DNA from: Gammaproteobacteria bacterium
GTDB lineage: Bacteria > Pseudomonadota > Gammaproteobacteria > Pseudomonadales > UBA7434
DNA: 5,821 nt
Assembly (NCBI GenBank): GCA_024280785.1
Contig: JAJRPK010000222.1
Location: 1-5,821 of the forward strand
Direction: 5' to 3'
Made by a program: the position numbers and the translations under genes. Of the stretch, positions 1-5,821 are shown one piece after another. The notes under the pieces are model-generated. The model searched no databases and was not told where the DNA came from. It worked only from the letters and a program-made list of their open reading frames with translations. The first letter of the stretch is position 1. Each line of letters begins with the position of its first letter.

Positions 1-936
1 AAGTGTGTCATAGTAAAAAAATAATCGATCACTCGCCTGCCACTCTAACGCGAAAATAACCGATTCACGAATATCGTCTCCGCCCCGGACCAAAAACTGA
101 AAGCCACCCGGCACCCCAGAACCCGGCGTAGTACCCGCATTAAATACGCTGGCATTGGGAACGCTAGCATCGATAAAGCTTGTTTGAGTAGGATATATAT
201 CAGCGCGCACATTGGAGACCGGCTGATCTAATCGTGCGTACCCAATCGCAATACCCAAAGTGTCGTCAAAAAATTGGTCTATATAGGACGCACTCAATCG
301 ATTTCCGAAATCGTCGACGCCGTTAAGTTCCTCGGCAATGCTGTTCTGGTATAACTGGCCGCTGATTTGAAAGACTTGCTCGCCCACATCCAAGGGCCGC
401 ACAGTCGTTAGATCAATGGTGGCAGCTAAGCCCCCCTCTATTTGATTCGCCGTGGATGCTTTATATACGTCGGCGCCATTTATCAATTCGGCAGGAAACT
501 GTTGGAAATTCGGAGCTCTTGACGCTTCTGCTGTCACTATCTCTCGACCATTCAGTAGCGCTGTTACTAAATTTGGCCCTAAACCCCGGACTGAAACCGC
601 GGCTCCGTTACCACGGTCACGCTCTACCGTTACACCCGGTAAGCGGCCCAATGAGTCGGCAATACTGACATCGGGTAACTTACCGATGTCCTCTGCCCTA
701 AGGCTTTCTATAATTGTTTGAGCGTTTCGTTTTGCGTCTATTGCTTTTTTTAAACTGCTCCTTATACCTTGTACTTCTACTTCGTGAATGACCTGAACAG
801 TTTCACCTGTGGACTGGTCTTCACCATATACCCATGGTGCTATGGTAACGACACCCCCAATTAGACCAACCAGGATTCCCTTCCGGCTAAATAGAGGCCG
901 ATATTTGTGTACTTTTGTGTAAGTATTGTTAAACAT
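1..936 (-). CDS. TonB-dependent receptor A, N-terminal part (runs off the left edge)
   Basis: An outer-membrane TonB-dependent transporter, probably for oligosaccharide uptake. The frame is open from an ATG at 936 to base 1, giving 312 residues; the missing part would be most of the beta-barrel. Residues 1-38 look like a signal peptide: a basic N-terminus with Arg18-Lys19, a hydrophobic stretch at about 21-34, and possible cleavage after VYG (36-38). A TonB-box-like stretch lies near 47-57 (VQVIHEVEVQG). The plug domain covers about 58-180, with the family signatures AEDIGKLPDVSIADSLGRLPG (81-101), VSVRGLG (114-120) and LLNGRE (127-132). Barrel strands begin near 185, including SYIDQFFDDTLGIAIGYARL (217-236). 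This pattern fits the Xanthomonas/Caulobacter-type receptor family (TIGR01782-like). The start is well fixed: an in-frame TAG at 942-940 is separated from the ATG by one codon, and AGGG at 943-946 is a ribosome-binding site 6 nt away. The plug is 62% identical to that of receptor B (50 of 80 residues by hand count). The substrate is inferred only from the adjacent galactanase. Confidence 0.93.
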   Translation of the reverse strand, partial: MFNNTYTKVHKYRPLFSRKGILVGLIGGVVTIAPWVYGEDQSTGETVQVIHEVEVQGIRSSLKKAIDAKRNAQTIIESLRAEDIGKLPDVSIADSLGRLPGVTVERDRGNGAAVSVRGLGPNLVTALLNGREIVTAEASRAPNFQQFPAELINGADVYKASTANQIEGGLAATIDLTTVRPLDVGEQVFQISGQLYQNSIAEELNGVDDFGNRLSASYIDQFFDDTLGIAIGYARLDQPVSNVRADIYPTQTSFIDASVPNASVFNAGTTPGSGVPGGFQFLVRGGDDIRESVIFALEWQASDRLFFYYDTL

Positions 937-942
937 GTTCTA

Positions 943-946
943 CCCT
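943..946 (-). promoter_or_regulatory. ribosome-binding site of receptor A
   Basis: AGGG on the minus strand, 6 nt before the ATG at 936. The in-frame TAG immediately upstream (942-940) rules out a longer protein, so this site and the ATG agree on the start. Confidence 0.6.
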
Positions 947-993
947 ATTTTTCTTCGAAGGATTTGTATTGTTTGACGCATCGGGAACTACAC

Positions 994-1021
994 TCTTAAT
1001 ATATTATTTATAATATAAATA
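994..1021 (-). promoter_or_regulatory. AT-rich promoter-like block upstream of receptor A
   Basis: This almost pure A/T block sits 58-85 bases before the receptor A start. It matches 25 of 28 positions of the block at 5427-5454 upstream of receptor B, including 14 consecutive identical bases (999-1012 against 5432-5445). It contains a perfect inverted repeat, tatattat-tt-ataatata (1000-1017). On the minus strand a TATAAA at 1012-1007 aligns exactly with the proposed -10 box of receptor B. No good -35 box lies 17 nt further up: TTGATG at 1032-1027 is only 14 nt away and TTGTAA at 1038-1033 is 20 nt away. I read it as the likely receptor A promoter or a shared regulatory block. Base composition alone could account for part of the match. 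Confidence 0.45.
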
Positions 1022-1077
1022 AAAAACATCAATTACAAGCCCAACTGTCATAAATAAAGCGGACCAATTTTAACTAT

Positions 1078-2520
1078 CTATTTAATCGTATGCTCAATGA
1101 GTAAATCCTCGCCAGCGACAGCAGCTTGTGGGTAACTTGCCGGCTCGCCTGACTTCGCCTGGATTAATGGCAGGTCTAATGTAATATCACTAAACAATTG
1201 ATAACGAAAGGTATCGCCCGACATCACACTCGTTTGATATTCAAATAACCCATTGCTTTCTTTTAACGGTATGACAAATTTATTAGACCCTAGAAAATCG
1301 CCCCATAAATATACGGTATCTTTTGTAACTTCATTAGTAGTAGCTTCATTAGTAATTCCATTCTTATTTTTTAAGAACTTAAAGCTTAGCTGTTTAGGGT
1401 ATTCGTAGGGGTAAGTCATATATGCTATCGAAGGGAGTAATTTGTGATATTTACCAAAGTCAAACAACGCTGCGTTTTCCCACGTTGACCCCGTGCCCCA
1501 AAGAGTTTTACATTGAGTAGAAACCCAGGCCGGCTCCCAATACACTATGCCGTTTCCTCCCGCTGAAATAATCGCTTGCGTAAGGTCTATCAAATATTTT
1601 TTTTGACCTTTTTTTGTCGCCGGGTAGCCCGATAACAGTTCATTGCCACCTAGAATATTATGGCTGGTATCGTCCCAGCCCTTTGTCCACGCGTACGCTG
1701 TCTCTACTAAGATAACTTCTTTATCAAAACGGTGTCGTACTCGATTGATCGTTGCTGCCAACTCGGCTATAGAGTATTTAGACCACTTTGAATAGTAACT
1801 CACACCGATAATGTCAAAGTCGGTCACTCCATATTTACCGGCTTGTTCAAACCAATCTTCTACATTTTCTGGCTGGGCTATATGCAGCATGATGCGAGGA
1901 TTCGTTTCCGTTCGCGTACCCGCATCACGAACCGCCTTTAATCCAGCCCTAATTAGTGTTGAATTTCTACTCCAGTTAATAGGGTGATTTTTCACCCCGT
2001 CAGGCATTAGGATCTCACCATTAGTTTCATTGCCGACCTGAACCATGTAAGGCATTAAGCCCTCTTCATTCAGGCCTAACAAGGTGTTGTAGGTATAAAG
2101 GTAAACCTCTGCAGCAAGCTTATCTACATCATCGATATGTTCCCATGCCTTAGGAATAATCTGATGCCCACCATCGGCCCAAACATCAGAGTAATGAAAA
2201 TCGAGTAATACCTCCATGCCGTTTTTCTTTGCACGACGAATTGTCTTCTTTACATCTGCTAACTTGCTGTACTTTGTCCAATCTGGATTGTGAAGCAAGC
2301 GTACGCGAACAAGGTTAGTCCCATGATCGTAGAATATCTGAAACGGGTCTTGCTGTTTTCTTTTAACGGTATAGATTGCACCGCAGTCTTCCATCTCATT
2401 TACATAAGATAAATCTACGCCAAAATAGAAAGACTCCTCCGAAGTGGCCGCTGCGGCACCGGAACATAGGACGACAAACCAATAGGCAATATTTAACATT
2501 AAAAACACTGATCTATTCAT
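1078..2520 (-). CDS. Secreted GH53 endo-beta-1,4-galactanase with extra C-terminal domain
   Basis: Glycoside hydrolase family 53 enzymes cleave internal beta-1,4-galactosyl bonds in galactan and type I arabinogalactan with retention of configuration. Numbering from the ATG at 2520 gives 480 residues. Residues 1-25 form a signal peptide ending in an AAA site. The (beta/alpha)8 catalytic domain covers about 30-375. It shows the family motifs FGVDLSYVNEMEDCGA (33-48), LVRVRLLHNP (70-79), LLDFHYSDVWADGG (105-118), VGNETNG (162-168, acid/base Glu165), VILVETAYAWT (269-279, nucleophile Glu273), GIVYWEPAW (324-332) and WGTGSTWENAALFDF (341-355). Both catalytic glutamates are present. About 105 residues follow the catalytic core: a linker with a five-residue duplication, then a probable beta-rich domain (about 401-480) with the pattern YLWGDFLGSNKF...FEY...GDTFRYQLF. 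That pattern recalls starch-binding or SusE-like modules, but I cannot assign a family. A bare GH53 is usually about 350-400 residues. The gene follows receptor B by 79 bases and is probably co-transcribed with it. The family call is very secure; the C-terminal role is unknown. Confidence 0.96.
   Translation of the reverse strand: MNRSVFLMLNIAYWFVVLCSGAAAATSEESFYFGVDLSYVNEMEDCGAIYTVKRKQQDPFQIFYDHGTNLVRVRLLHNPDWTKYSKLADVKKTIRRAKKNGMEVLLDFHYSDVWADGGHQIIPKAWEHIDDVDKLAAEVYLYTYNTLLGLNEEGLMPYMVQVGNETNGEILMPDGVKNHPINWSRNSTLIRAGLKAVRDAGTRTETNPRIMLHIAQPENVEDWFEQAGKYGVTDFDIIGVSYYSKWSKYSIAELAATINRVRHRFDKEVILVETAYAWTKGWDDTSHNILGGNELLSGYPATKKGQKKYLIDLTQAIISAGGNGIVYWEPAWVSTQCKTLWGTGSTWENAALFDFGKYHKLLPSIAYMTYPYEYPKQLSFKFLKNKNGITNEATTNEVTKDTVYLWGDFLGSNKFVIPLKESNGLFEYQTSVMSGDTFRYQLFSDITLDLPLIQAKSGEPASYPQAAVAGEDLLIEHTIK
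1329..1354 (-). repeat. 15-base tandem duplication in the galactanase linker
   Basis: The 11-mer cttcattagta occurs at 1329-1339 and again at 1344-1354, a period of 15 bases or five codons. In the protein this is TNEAT followed by TNEVT (residues 390-399), between the GH53 catalytic domain and the C-terminal domain. The unit is in frame and Thr-rich, as expected for a flexible interdomain linker that grew by slippage. Confidence 0.7.
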
Positions 2521-2530
2521 CAAACTAACG

Positions 2531-2534
2531 CCCT
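2531..2534 (-). promoter_or_regulatory. ribosome-binding site of the galactanase (ambiguous start)
   Basis: AGGG on the minus strand lies 10 nt before the ATG at 2520 and 7 nt before an adjacent in-frame TTG at 2523. ATG is the stronger codon, TTG the better spacing; the products differ by one residue at the N-terminus of the signal peptide. I chose ATG, but the TTG start (coding region 1078-2523) cannot be excluded. Confidence 0.45.
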
Positions 2535-2599
2535 ATATTTTCTTACTATGGAACTTATACTAACCGTACCATCGAAAAGGATACCCCAGTAGTATATTG

Positions 2600-5266
2600 T
2601 TATATTTTAAAACCAAACCCCAAGGTGTATGAACGACCGTAATCTTCATTTCGTCCACGACGCTCTTCTAACTGATAATAGGTTTCATAGCGTTCATTGG
2701 TGAGGTTAGTCGCTTCAAAAAATAAGTTGAAGCCATTGCCGAACAAATACCCTGCTTTTAAATTAAGGTGACTCTCATCATCATTAATCGCTAAATCATC
2801 AGACCCGTCTATCCTACGAGTGTGATGGCTTCTATACCGGTAACTAATCGCTCCCTCAAAGCCTTTAATTGCATACCAAAACGTTAGATTTCCAGTGTGG
2901 CGGGAAAACCCTTCTAAACCCGTTTTTTGAACGTTAAGCCCCTTCGTTATCTGAATATCGCTATCGTTATACGAATAGTTGACATAGACTCCCAAACCAT
3001 CAAACGGCGCAGGTAAAAAAGTAAAAGCTTGTTGGTACAGCAGCTCGACACCTTTAACTACTCCGCCTTTACCATTTATCGGCTGATAAAAATCAGCAAC
3101 TTCATTACTACCGTCACCGTCGATATCAAAATCTAGCTTACGCATCGAATCGTCAATATAAGTCTCAAGGCGTTTGTAGAAATAAGTAACAGTCACTGCC
3201 GTTTCGTCACCAAAATAGTGCTCAAATGTGATATCAATTTGATCGGATTGAATAGGGTCGAGGTCGGGGTTCCCTCCAAAGGCTTCGCTTGCTCCACCGA
3301 ATGAGAACAAGCCAAAACCAGGATTAAGATCATCTAACGGCGCTCGACTAATAGCTCGGCTTACCGCTAATCTTATTTGCTGTTTGCCATTAAGTTCGAG
3401 CAGCGCATTAACAGCGGGTAGAATATTTGTATAATATTTTTTAAACTTTACTGGTGTTGTTTGCGTACCGGAACTGTCTTTTACCAACTGCGTTCCCCGC
3501 GATATTTGCTCTGTACGAACAACTCTAACCCCCAAATTACCCGACAACGGCAATCCGATTAGCTCTGATTGATAATTTATCTGTAGATATGCGGAGTAGA
3601 CATCCTCCTCTACCTGCCAAGATAAAGGTTTTGTATCGTCGGATTCCAGTGGACTAATGGGCACACCGAAAACATCGCTAATTACCGTATTAATATCAAA
3701 TGCTAGCCCTCGCGGAAATCTATCGAGAGGGCCGTTATAATCACCCAATGGGTCGGGTAAAATAGCGTATGCCGGAACAGGCGAGCGATCTCCGCTGTTT
3801 ATAAAATTATACTGCGCGCGAATGATTTGAACTTTTTCTCGGCTGGAATAACGCATACCAAATTCAACACTACTTAACGGTGAGCTATCGAACTGTCGTA
3901 CAAGATCGAATTTTACTGCTAAAATATCGTCGCTTGCACTAATTGCATTAGCGTCAATGCCTAGCTCCGTTGGTAGATTGATCAATGGATCAGTCAGGTT
4001 AGCCGAAACAGAAAATGTGGGAATGCTTCCACGATTATCAAAAGATGCACCCAGCCCCGAAGTTAACTGGTTTCCACCAGCATCGTGAACTTCTGTTTTC
4101 AGGGATAAAAACTGCTGCACACGATCTACTTTAGAATAGGAAATATCACTGCTTACACGCCAATTTTCTAGCTTTAGCACTACGTTAAGTCCGTTAGATA
4201 AAAATTCATCTTCGCGCGTGAACCGCTCATTGACATTACTTAACTTAATACCGTAATCAAATATACTAGCCCCCTCTAGTGCAACAATACTACCATTTTC
4301 AACCACCGGATTTGAAAACGAGTTACCAAACGTAAAGCCTCCTACACGATACCCACGTTGATCATCCCGATTTTCAACTCTTGAATAAAACAAGTCATAG
4401 TTAATTGTCCAATGCTCGTCTAGTAGCCACTCGATCACTGCAATCGCGCCGTCGCGTTCATCTTCGCCACCTCGTACCAAAAACTCAAAACCTGATGGAA
4501 TTTCGTCATTACCCATACCATCTCCATCAATATCCGAAAAACTATTTATGTACGGAAAGATATTGCTGCGAACGGTGCCTACAGTGCGATCGAGTCGCGC
4601 GTAACCAATAGCTACGCCTAAAGTCCGATCAAAAAATTGATCTATATAAGAGATACTCCCGCGAGTGCCGGTAGAATCGGCATCTCTAATTTCGGCGGCA
4701 ACGGTGTTGTAGGTAGTACGTACATTAACTGCGACCGCTCGGTCGTCGAATTCAAGTGGCTTCACGGTATTTAGATTGATCGTGCCGGCAATACCGCCGG
4801 ATATAGCCGAAGCGATCGACGTTTTATTAATATCTACGCCGTGTATAAGCTCCGCCGGAAACTGGCTATAACGAACGCCGCGGCCTCTATCCGCCGTAAC
4901 GAGCTCTCGCCCATTTAACAAGCCAATTGCCAACGACGTACCAAGCCCACGAATTGAAACTGCATTGCCTACTCCCCGGTCAATTTCTGCTGTTAACCCC
5001 GGCAATCGAGCCAAAGAATCAACAATACTAAGGTCAGGCAACCGACCGATATCCTCCGCCGACAGTCGCTCAACAACATTATCTGATCGACGTTTGACAT
5101 CTAAAGAACTTTTAAAGCTTTTGCGAATACCATAGATAATTATTTCATCAATAATCTCAGATTCGTCCGCTAGAAAGTATTGATTCTCTGCACTTACCGC
5201 AAACACTGCCGAAAATAACAAAATAATACTAGTAATAAAGTGTCGCAGACGGATAATGTAAAACAT
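2600..5266 (-). CDS. TonB-dependent receptor B (complete), probable galacto-oligosaccharide transporter
   Basis: An outer-membrane TonB-dependent receptor of 888 residues, a normal full length for the Xanthomonas/Caulobacter-type family (TIGR01782-like). Residues 1-26 are a signal peptide with a hydrophobic core at about 11-23 and cleavage after VSA (24-26). A TonB-box-like DEIIIYG is at 40-46. The plug (about 47-175) carries AEDIGRLPDLSIVDSLARLPG (70-90), VSIRGLG (103-109) and LLNGRE (116-121). The rest is a 22-strand-type barrel closing with FEATNLTNERYETYYQ and the terminal strand SYTLGFGFKI, so the protein is intact. Two DxDGDG stretches, at 245-250 and 714-719, fall in probable surface loops and resemble calcium-binding loops. 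The start is the ATG at 5266, with a GGGG 8 nt upstream as a modest ribosome-binding site. The gene has its own predicted promoter at 5440-5468 and is followed by the galactanase with no terminator between. Beta-1,4-galacto-oligosaccharides as substrate are inferred from context; family membership is secure. Confidence 0.96.
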   Translation of the reverse strand: MFYIIRLRHFITSIILLFSAVFAVSAENQYFLADESEIIDEIIIYGIRKSFKSSLDVKRRSDNVVERLSAEDIGRLPDLSIVDSLARLPGLTAEIDRGVGNAVSIRGLGTSLAIGLLNGRELVTADRGRGVRYSQFPAELIHGVDINKTSIASAISGGIAGTINLNTVKPLEFDDRAVAVNVRTTYNTVAAEIRDADSTGTRGSISYIDQFFDRTLGVAIGYARLDRTVGTVRSNIFPYINSFSDIDGDGMGNDEIPSGFEFLVRGGEDERDGAIAVIEWLLDEHWTINYDLFYSRVENRDDQRGYRVGGFTFGNSFSNPVVENGSIVALEGASIFDYGIKLSNVNERFTREDEFLSNGLNVVLKLENWRVSSDISYSKVDRVQQFLSLKTEVHDAGGNQLTSGLGASFDNRGSIPTFSVSANLTDPLINLPTELGIDANAISASDDILAVKFDLVRQFDSSPLSSVEFGMRYSSREKVQIIRAQYNFINSGDRSPVPAYAILPDPLGDYNGPLDRFPRGLAFDINTVISDVFGVPISPLESDDTKPLSWQVEEDVYSAYLQINYQSELIGLPLSGNLGVRVVRTEQISRGTQLVKDSSGTQTTPVKFKKYYTNILPAVNALLELNGKQQIRLAVSRAISRAPLDDLNPGFGLFSFGGASEAFGGNPDLDPIQSDQIDITFEHYFGDETAVTVTYFYKRLETYIDDSMRKLDFDIDGDGSNEVADFYQPINGKGGVVKGVELLYQQAFTFLPAPFDGLGVYVNYSYNDSDIQITKGLNVQKTGLEGFSRHTGNLTFWYAIKGFEGAISYRYRSHHTRRIDGSDDLAINDDESHLNLKAGYLFGNGFNLFFEATNLTNERYETYYQLEERRGRNEDYGRSYTLGFGFKI

Positions 5267-5297
5267 TAATGTTGCCCCAGCAGCAAGCCTGGTACTT

Positions 5298-5316
5298 CCA
5301 TCGATTTTTTTGATGG
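5298..5316 (-). other. hairpin in the receptor B leader
   Basis: Inverted repeat ccatc (5298-5302) and gatgg (5312-5316). The stem extends by a G-T and an A-T pair around a short A-rich loop on the transcribed strand. It ends 31 bases before the receptor B start codon, inside the predicted leader. It lacks a following U-run in the direction of transcription, so it is not an intrinsic terminator. A role in mRNA stability or translation is possible but unproven. Confidence 0.35.
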
Positions 5317-5360
5317 TCTCCCCCTATTGATATTGACTGGCACCGTTCACTAGTGGCTAG

Positions 5361-5375
5361 CACTTTAGATAAGTG
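5361..5375. repeat. short inverted repeat in the receptor B leader
   Basis: Perfect 5-base arms CACTT and AAGTG around TAGAT. A separate 8-base palindrome, CACTAGTG, lies at 5348-5355. Both are in the predicted transcribed leader of receptor B. They may be binding sites, RNA stems or chance; no known operator consensus is matched. Confidence 0.25.
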
Positions 5376-5408
5376 TGATCATGTTCAATCTTACTGCGAT
5401 CATCCGTT

Positions 5409-5422
5409 TTCAATAGATTGAA
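5409..5422. promoter_or_regulatory. candidate operator TTCAAT-AG-ATTGAA
   Basis: A perfect inverted repeat with 6-base arms and a 2-base centre, lying 18 bases downstream of the predicted -10 box of receptor B (about +11 to +24). Repressors often bind at this position. Two further half-sites lie nearby: TTCAAT at 5384-5389 and ATTGAA at 5469-5474, the latter just upstream of the -35 box. I do not recognise the regulator family; the sequence lacks the central CG typical of many LacI-type sugar operators. Confidence 0.4.
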
Positions 5423-5439
5423 GCGGTCTTTATATATTA

Positions 5440-5468
5440 TTTATATTATATATATACAAAAAAGTCAA
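5440..5468 (-). promoter_or_regulatory. predicted sigma70 promoter of receptor B-galactanase
   Basis: On the minus strand, TTGACT (5468-5463) is a five-of-six match to the -35 consensus and TATAAA (5445-5440) a five-of-six match to the -10 consensus, separated by exactly 17 bases of A/T-rich DNA. Transcription would start near 5433 and leave a leader of about 165 nt before the ATG at 5266. The block 5427-5454 containing the -10 box is nearly repeated upstream of receptor A. The promoter begins about 20 bases after the SDR stop codon, so the receptor-galactanase unit can be transcribed independently of the SDR. Confidence 0.6.
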
Positions 5469-5487
5469 ATTGAACACTTTATATGTT

Positions 5488-5821
5488 TTAAACCCTCCCC
5501 CCATCTACAATTAAGGACTGCCCCGTCATCATTGATGACGCGCTGGACGCCAAAAACAATGCAGCTTGAGCAATATCTACTCCAGAAATAGTTGATTTAA
5601 GAGACTGGCTATCAAGGCATTCTTGTAACGACTCTGGAGTTACCCACAAATCTTTTTGTCGCTCTGTCATTACCCAACCGGGAATAAGAGTGTTAACGCG
5701 GATATTGTCTGGCCCCAACTCTCTTGCCAAGGCCTTGGTTAACCCTTGTATTGCCGCTTTTGATGCTACATACGCTGGATAGCCGGTAAGACCCAAAATT
5801 GACGAATTGGAACCAACATTA
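5488..5821 (-). CDS. Short-chain dehydrogenase/reductase, C-terminal part (possible aldose dehydrogenase)
   Basis: An NAD(P)-dependent SDR oxidoreductase, cytoplasmic. Only the last 110 residues are inside the window; the N-terminal Rossmann part with the Gly-rich nucleotide motif lies beyond 5821. The TTG at 5796 is not a real start, because the conserved frame continues upstream without a break. Visible active-site residues are the catalytic Ser in NVGS (codon 5809-5811), then Tyr (5770-5772) 13 residues later and Lys (5758-5760) in YVASK. Downstream are the family motifs TKALARELGPDNIRVNTLIPG and the terminal MTGQSLIVDGGRV, ending at TAA 5488-5490. The stretch PGWVMTERQ...LWVTPE and the following Cys-containing segment resemble, from memory, sugar 1-dehydrogenases such as Caulobacter xylose dehydrogenase XylB. 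A galactose or other aldose dehydrogenase would fit a galactan locus. The SDR family is certain; the substrate is a guess, and a generic 3-oxoacyl-ACP reductase-like SDR remains possible. Confidence 0.92.
   Translation of the reverse strand, partial: NVGSNSSILGLTGYPAYVASKAAIQGLTKALARELGPDNIRVNTLIPGWVMTERQKDLWVTPESLQECLDSQSLKSTISGVDIAQAALFLASSASSMMTGQSLIVDGGRV

Noticed and set aside
452..721. Plus-strand open frames of 89 and 70 residues
   Set aside because: They lie antisense inside the conserved plug-coding region of receptor A, have no recognisable domain or ribosome-binding site, and are shadows of the real gene.
1022..1077. Terminator after the galactanase
   Set aside because: There is a T-run at 1026-1021 on the minus strand, but I find no stable stem before it. 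Read-through into receptor A remains possible.
2457..2463. Lipoprotein signal at VVLC-SG of the galactanase
   Set aside because: The residue before Cys is Leu rather than Gly, Ala or Ser, so the lipobox is poor. An AAA signal peptidase I site follows directly, which makes a soluble secreted enzyme more likely.
2524..2599. Possible terminator or promoter between receptor B and the galactanase
   Set aside because: Only bulged, short complementarity (gtacc/ggatac near 2565-2585) is present, with no T-run and no convincing -35/-10 pair. Co-transcription is the simpler reading.
4405..4611. Plus-strand open frame of 68 residues
   Set aside because: It is entirely antisense to receptor B, with Arg/Cys/His-rich low-complexity content and no family signal.
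5457..5487. Possible intrinsic terminator after the SDR
   Set aside because: A T-run is present on the minus strand at 5458-5463, but the preceding stem (AAGT/ACTT or TCAA/TTGA) is only four A/T-rich pairs. It overlaps the -35 region of the receptor B promoter and is too weak to call.

Overview
The window looks like part of a polysaccharide-utilisation locus from a Gram-negative, probably aquatic gammaproteobacterium of the Cellvibrio/Saccharophagus/Alteromonas kind. That placement is inferred from three things: two outer-membrane TonB-dependent receptors of the Xanthomonas/Caulobacter type, a secreted glycoside hydrolase, and moderately AT-rich DNA. No rRNA or other marker fixes the taxon. 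All genes are on the minus strand, so transcription runs from high to low coordinates.

Layout in order of transcription. (1) 5821-5488 is the C-terminal part of a short-chain dehydrogenase/reductase (SDR); its N-terminus is outside the window. (2) 5487-5267 is a 221-base regulatory gap. It holds a good sigma70-type promoter, a perfect inverted repeat that could be an operator, and a leader of about 165 nt with possible hairpins. (3) 5266-2600 is a complete 888-residue TonB-dependent receptor (receptor B). (4) 2520-1078 is a secreted family GH53 endo-beta-1,4-galactanase with an extra C-terminal domain, 79 bases after receptor B and with no visible terminator between them. (5) 1077-937 is a 141-base gap with an AT-rich promoter-like block related to the one before receptor B. 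(6) 936-1 is the first 312 residues of a second TonB-dependent receptor (receptor A), a clear paralogue of receptor B that runs off the left edge.

Proposed joint role (inference): the galactanase cuts beta-1,4-galactan, for example pectic arabinogalactan I, outside the cytoplasm. One or both receptors, powered by TonB-ExbBD, import the galacto-oligosaccharides into the periplasm. The SDR, whose C-terminal sequence resembles aldose 1-dehydrogenases, could oxidise a released sugar such as galactose. The beta-galactosidases, inner-membrane transporter and regulator expected for such a locus are not in the window. I found no mobile element, CRISPR array, tRNA or rRNA. The most unusual points are the receptor-galactanase-receptor arrangement, the related AT-rich block upstream of both receptors, and a cluster of TTCAAT/ATTGAA motifs around the receptor B promoter.
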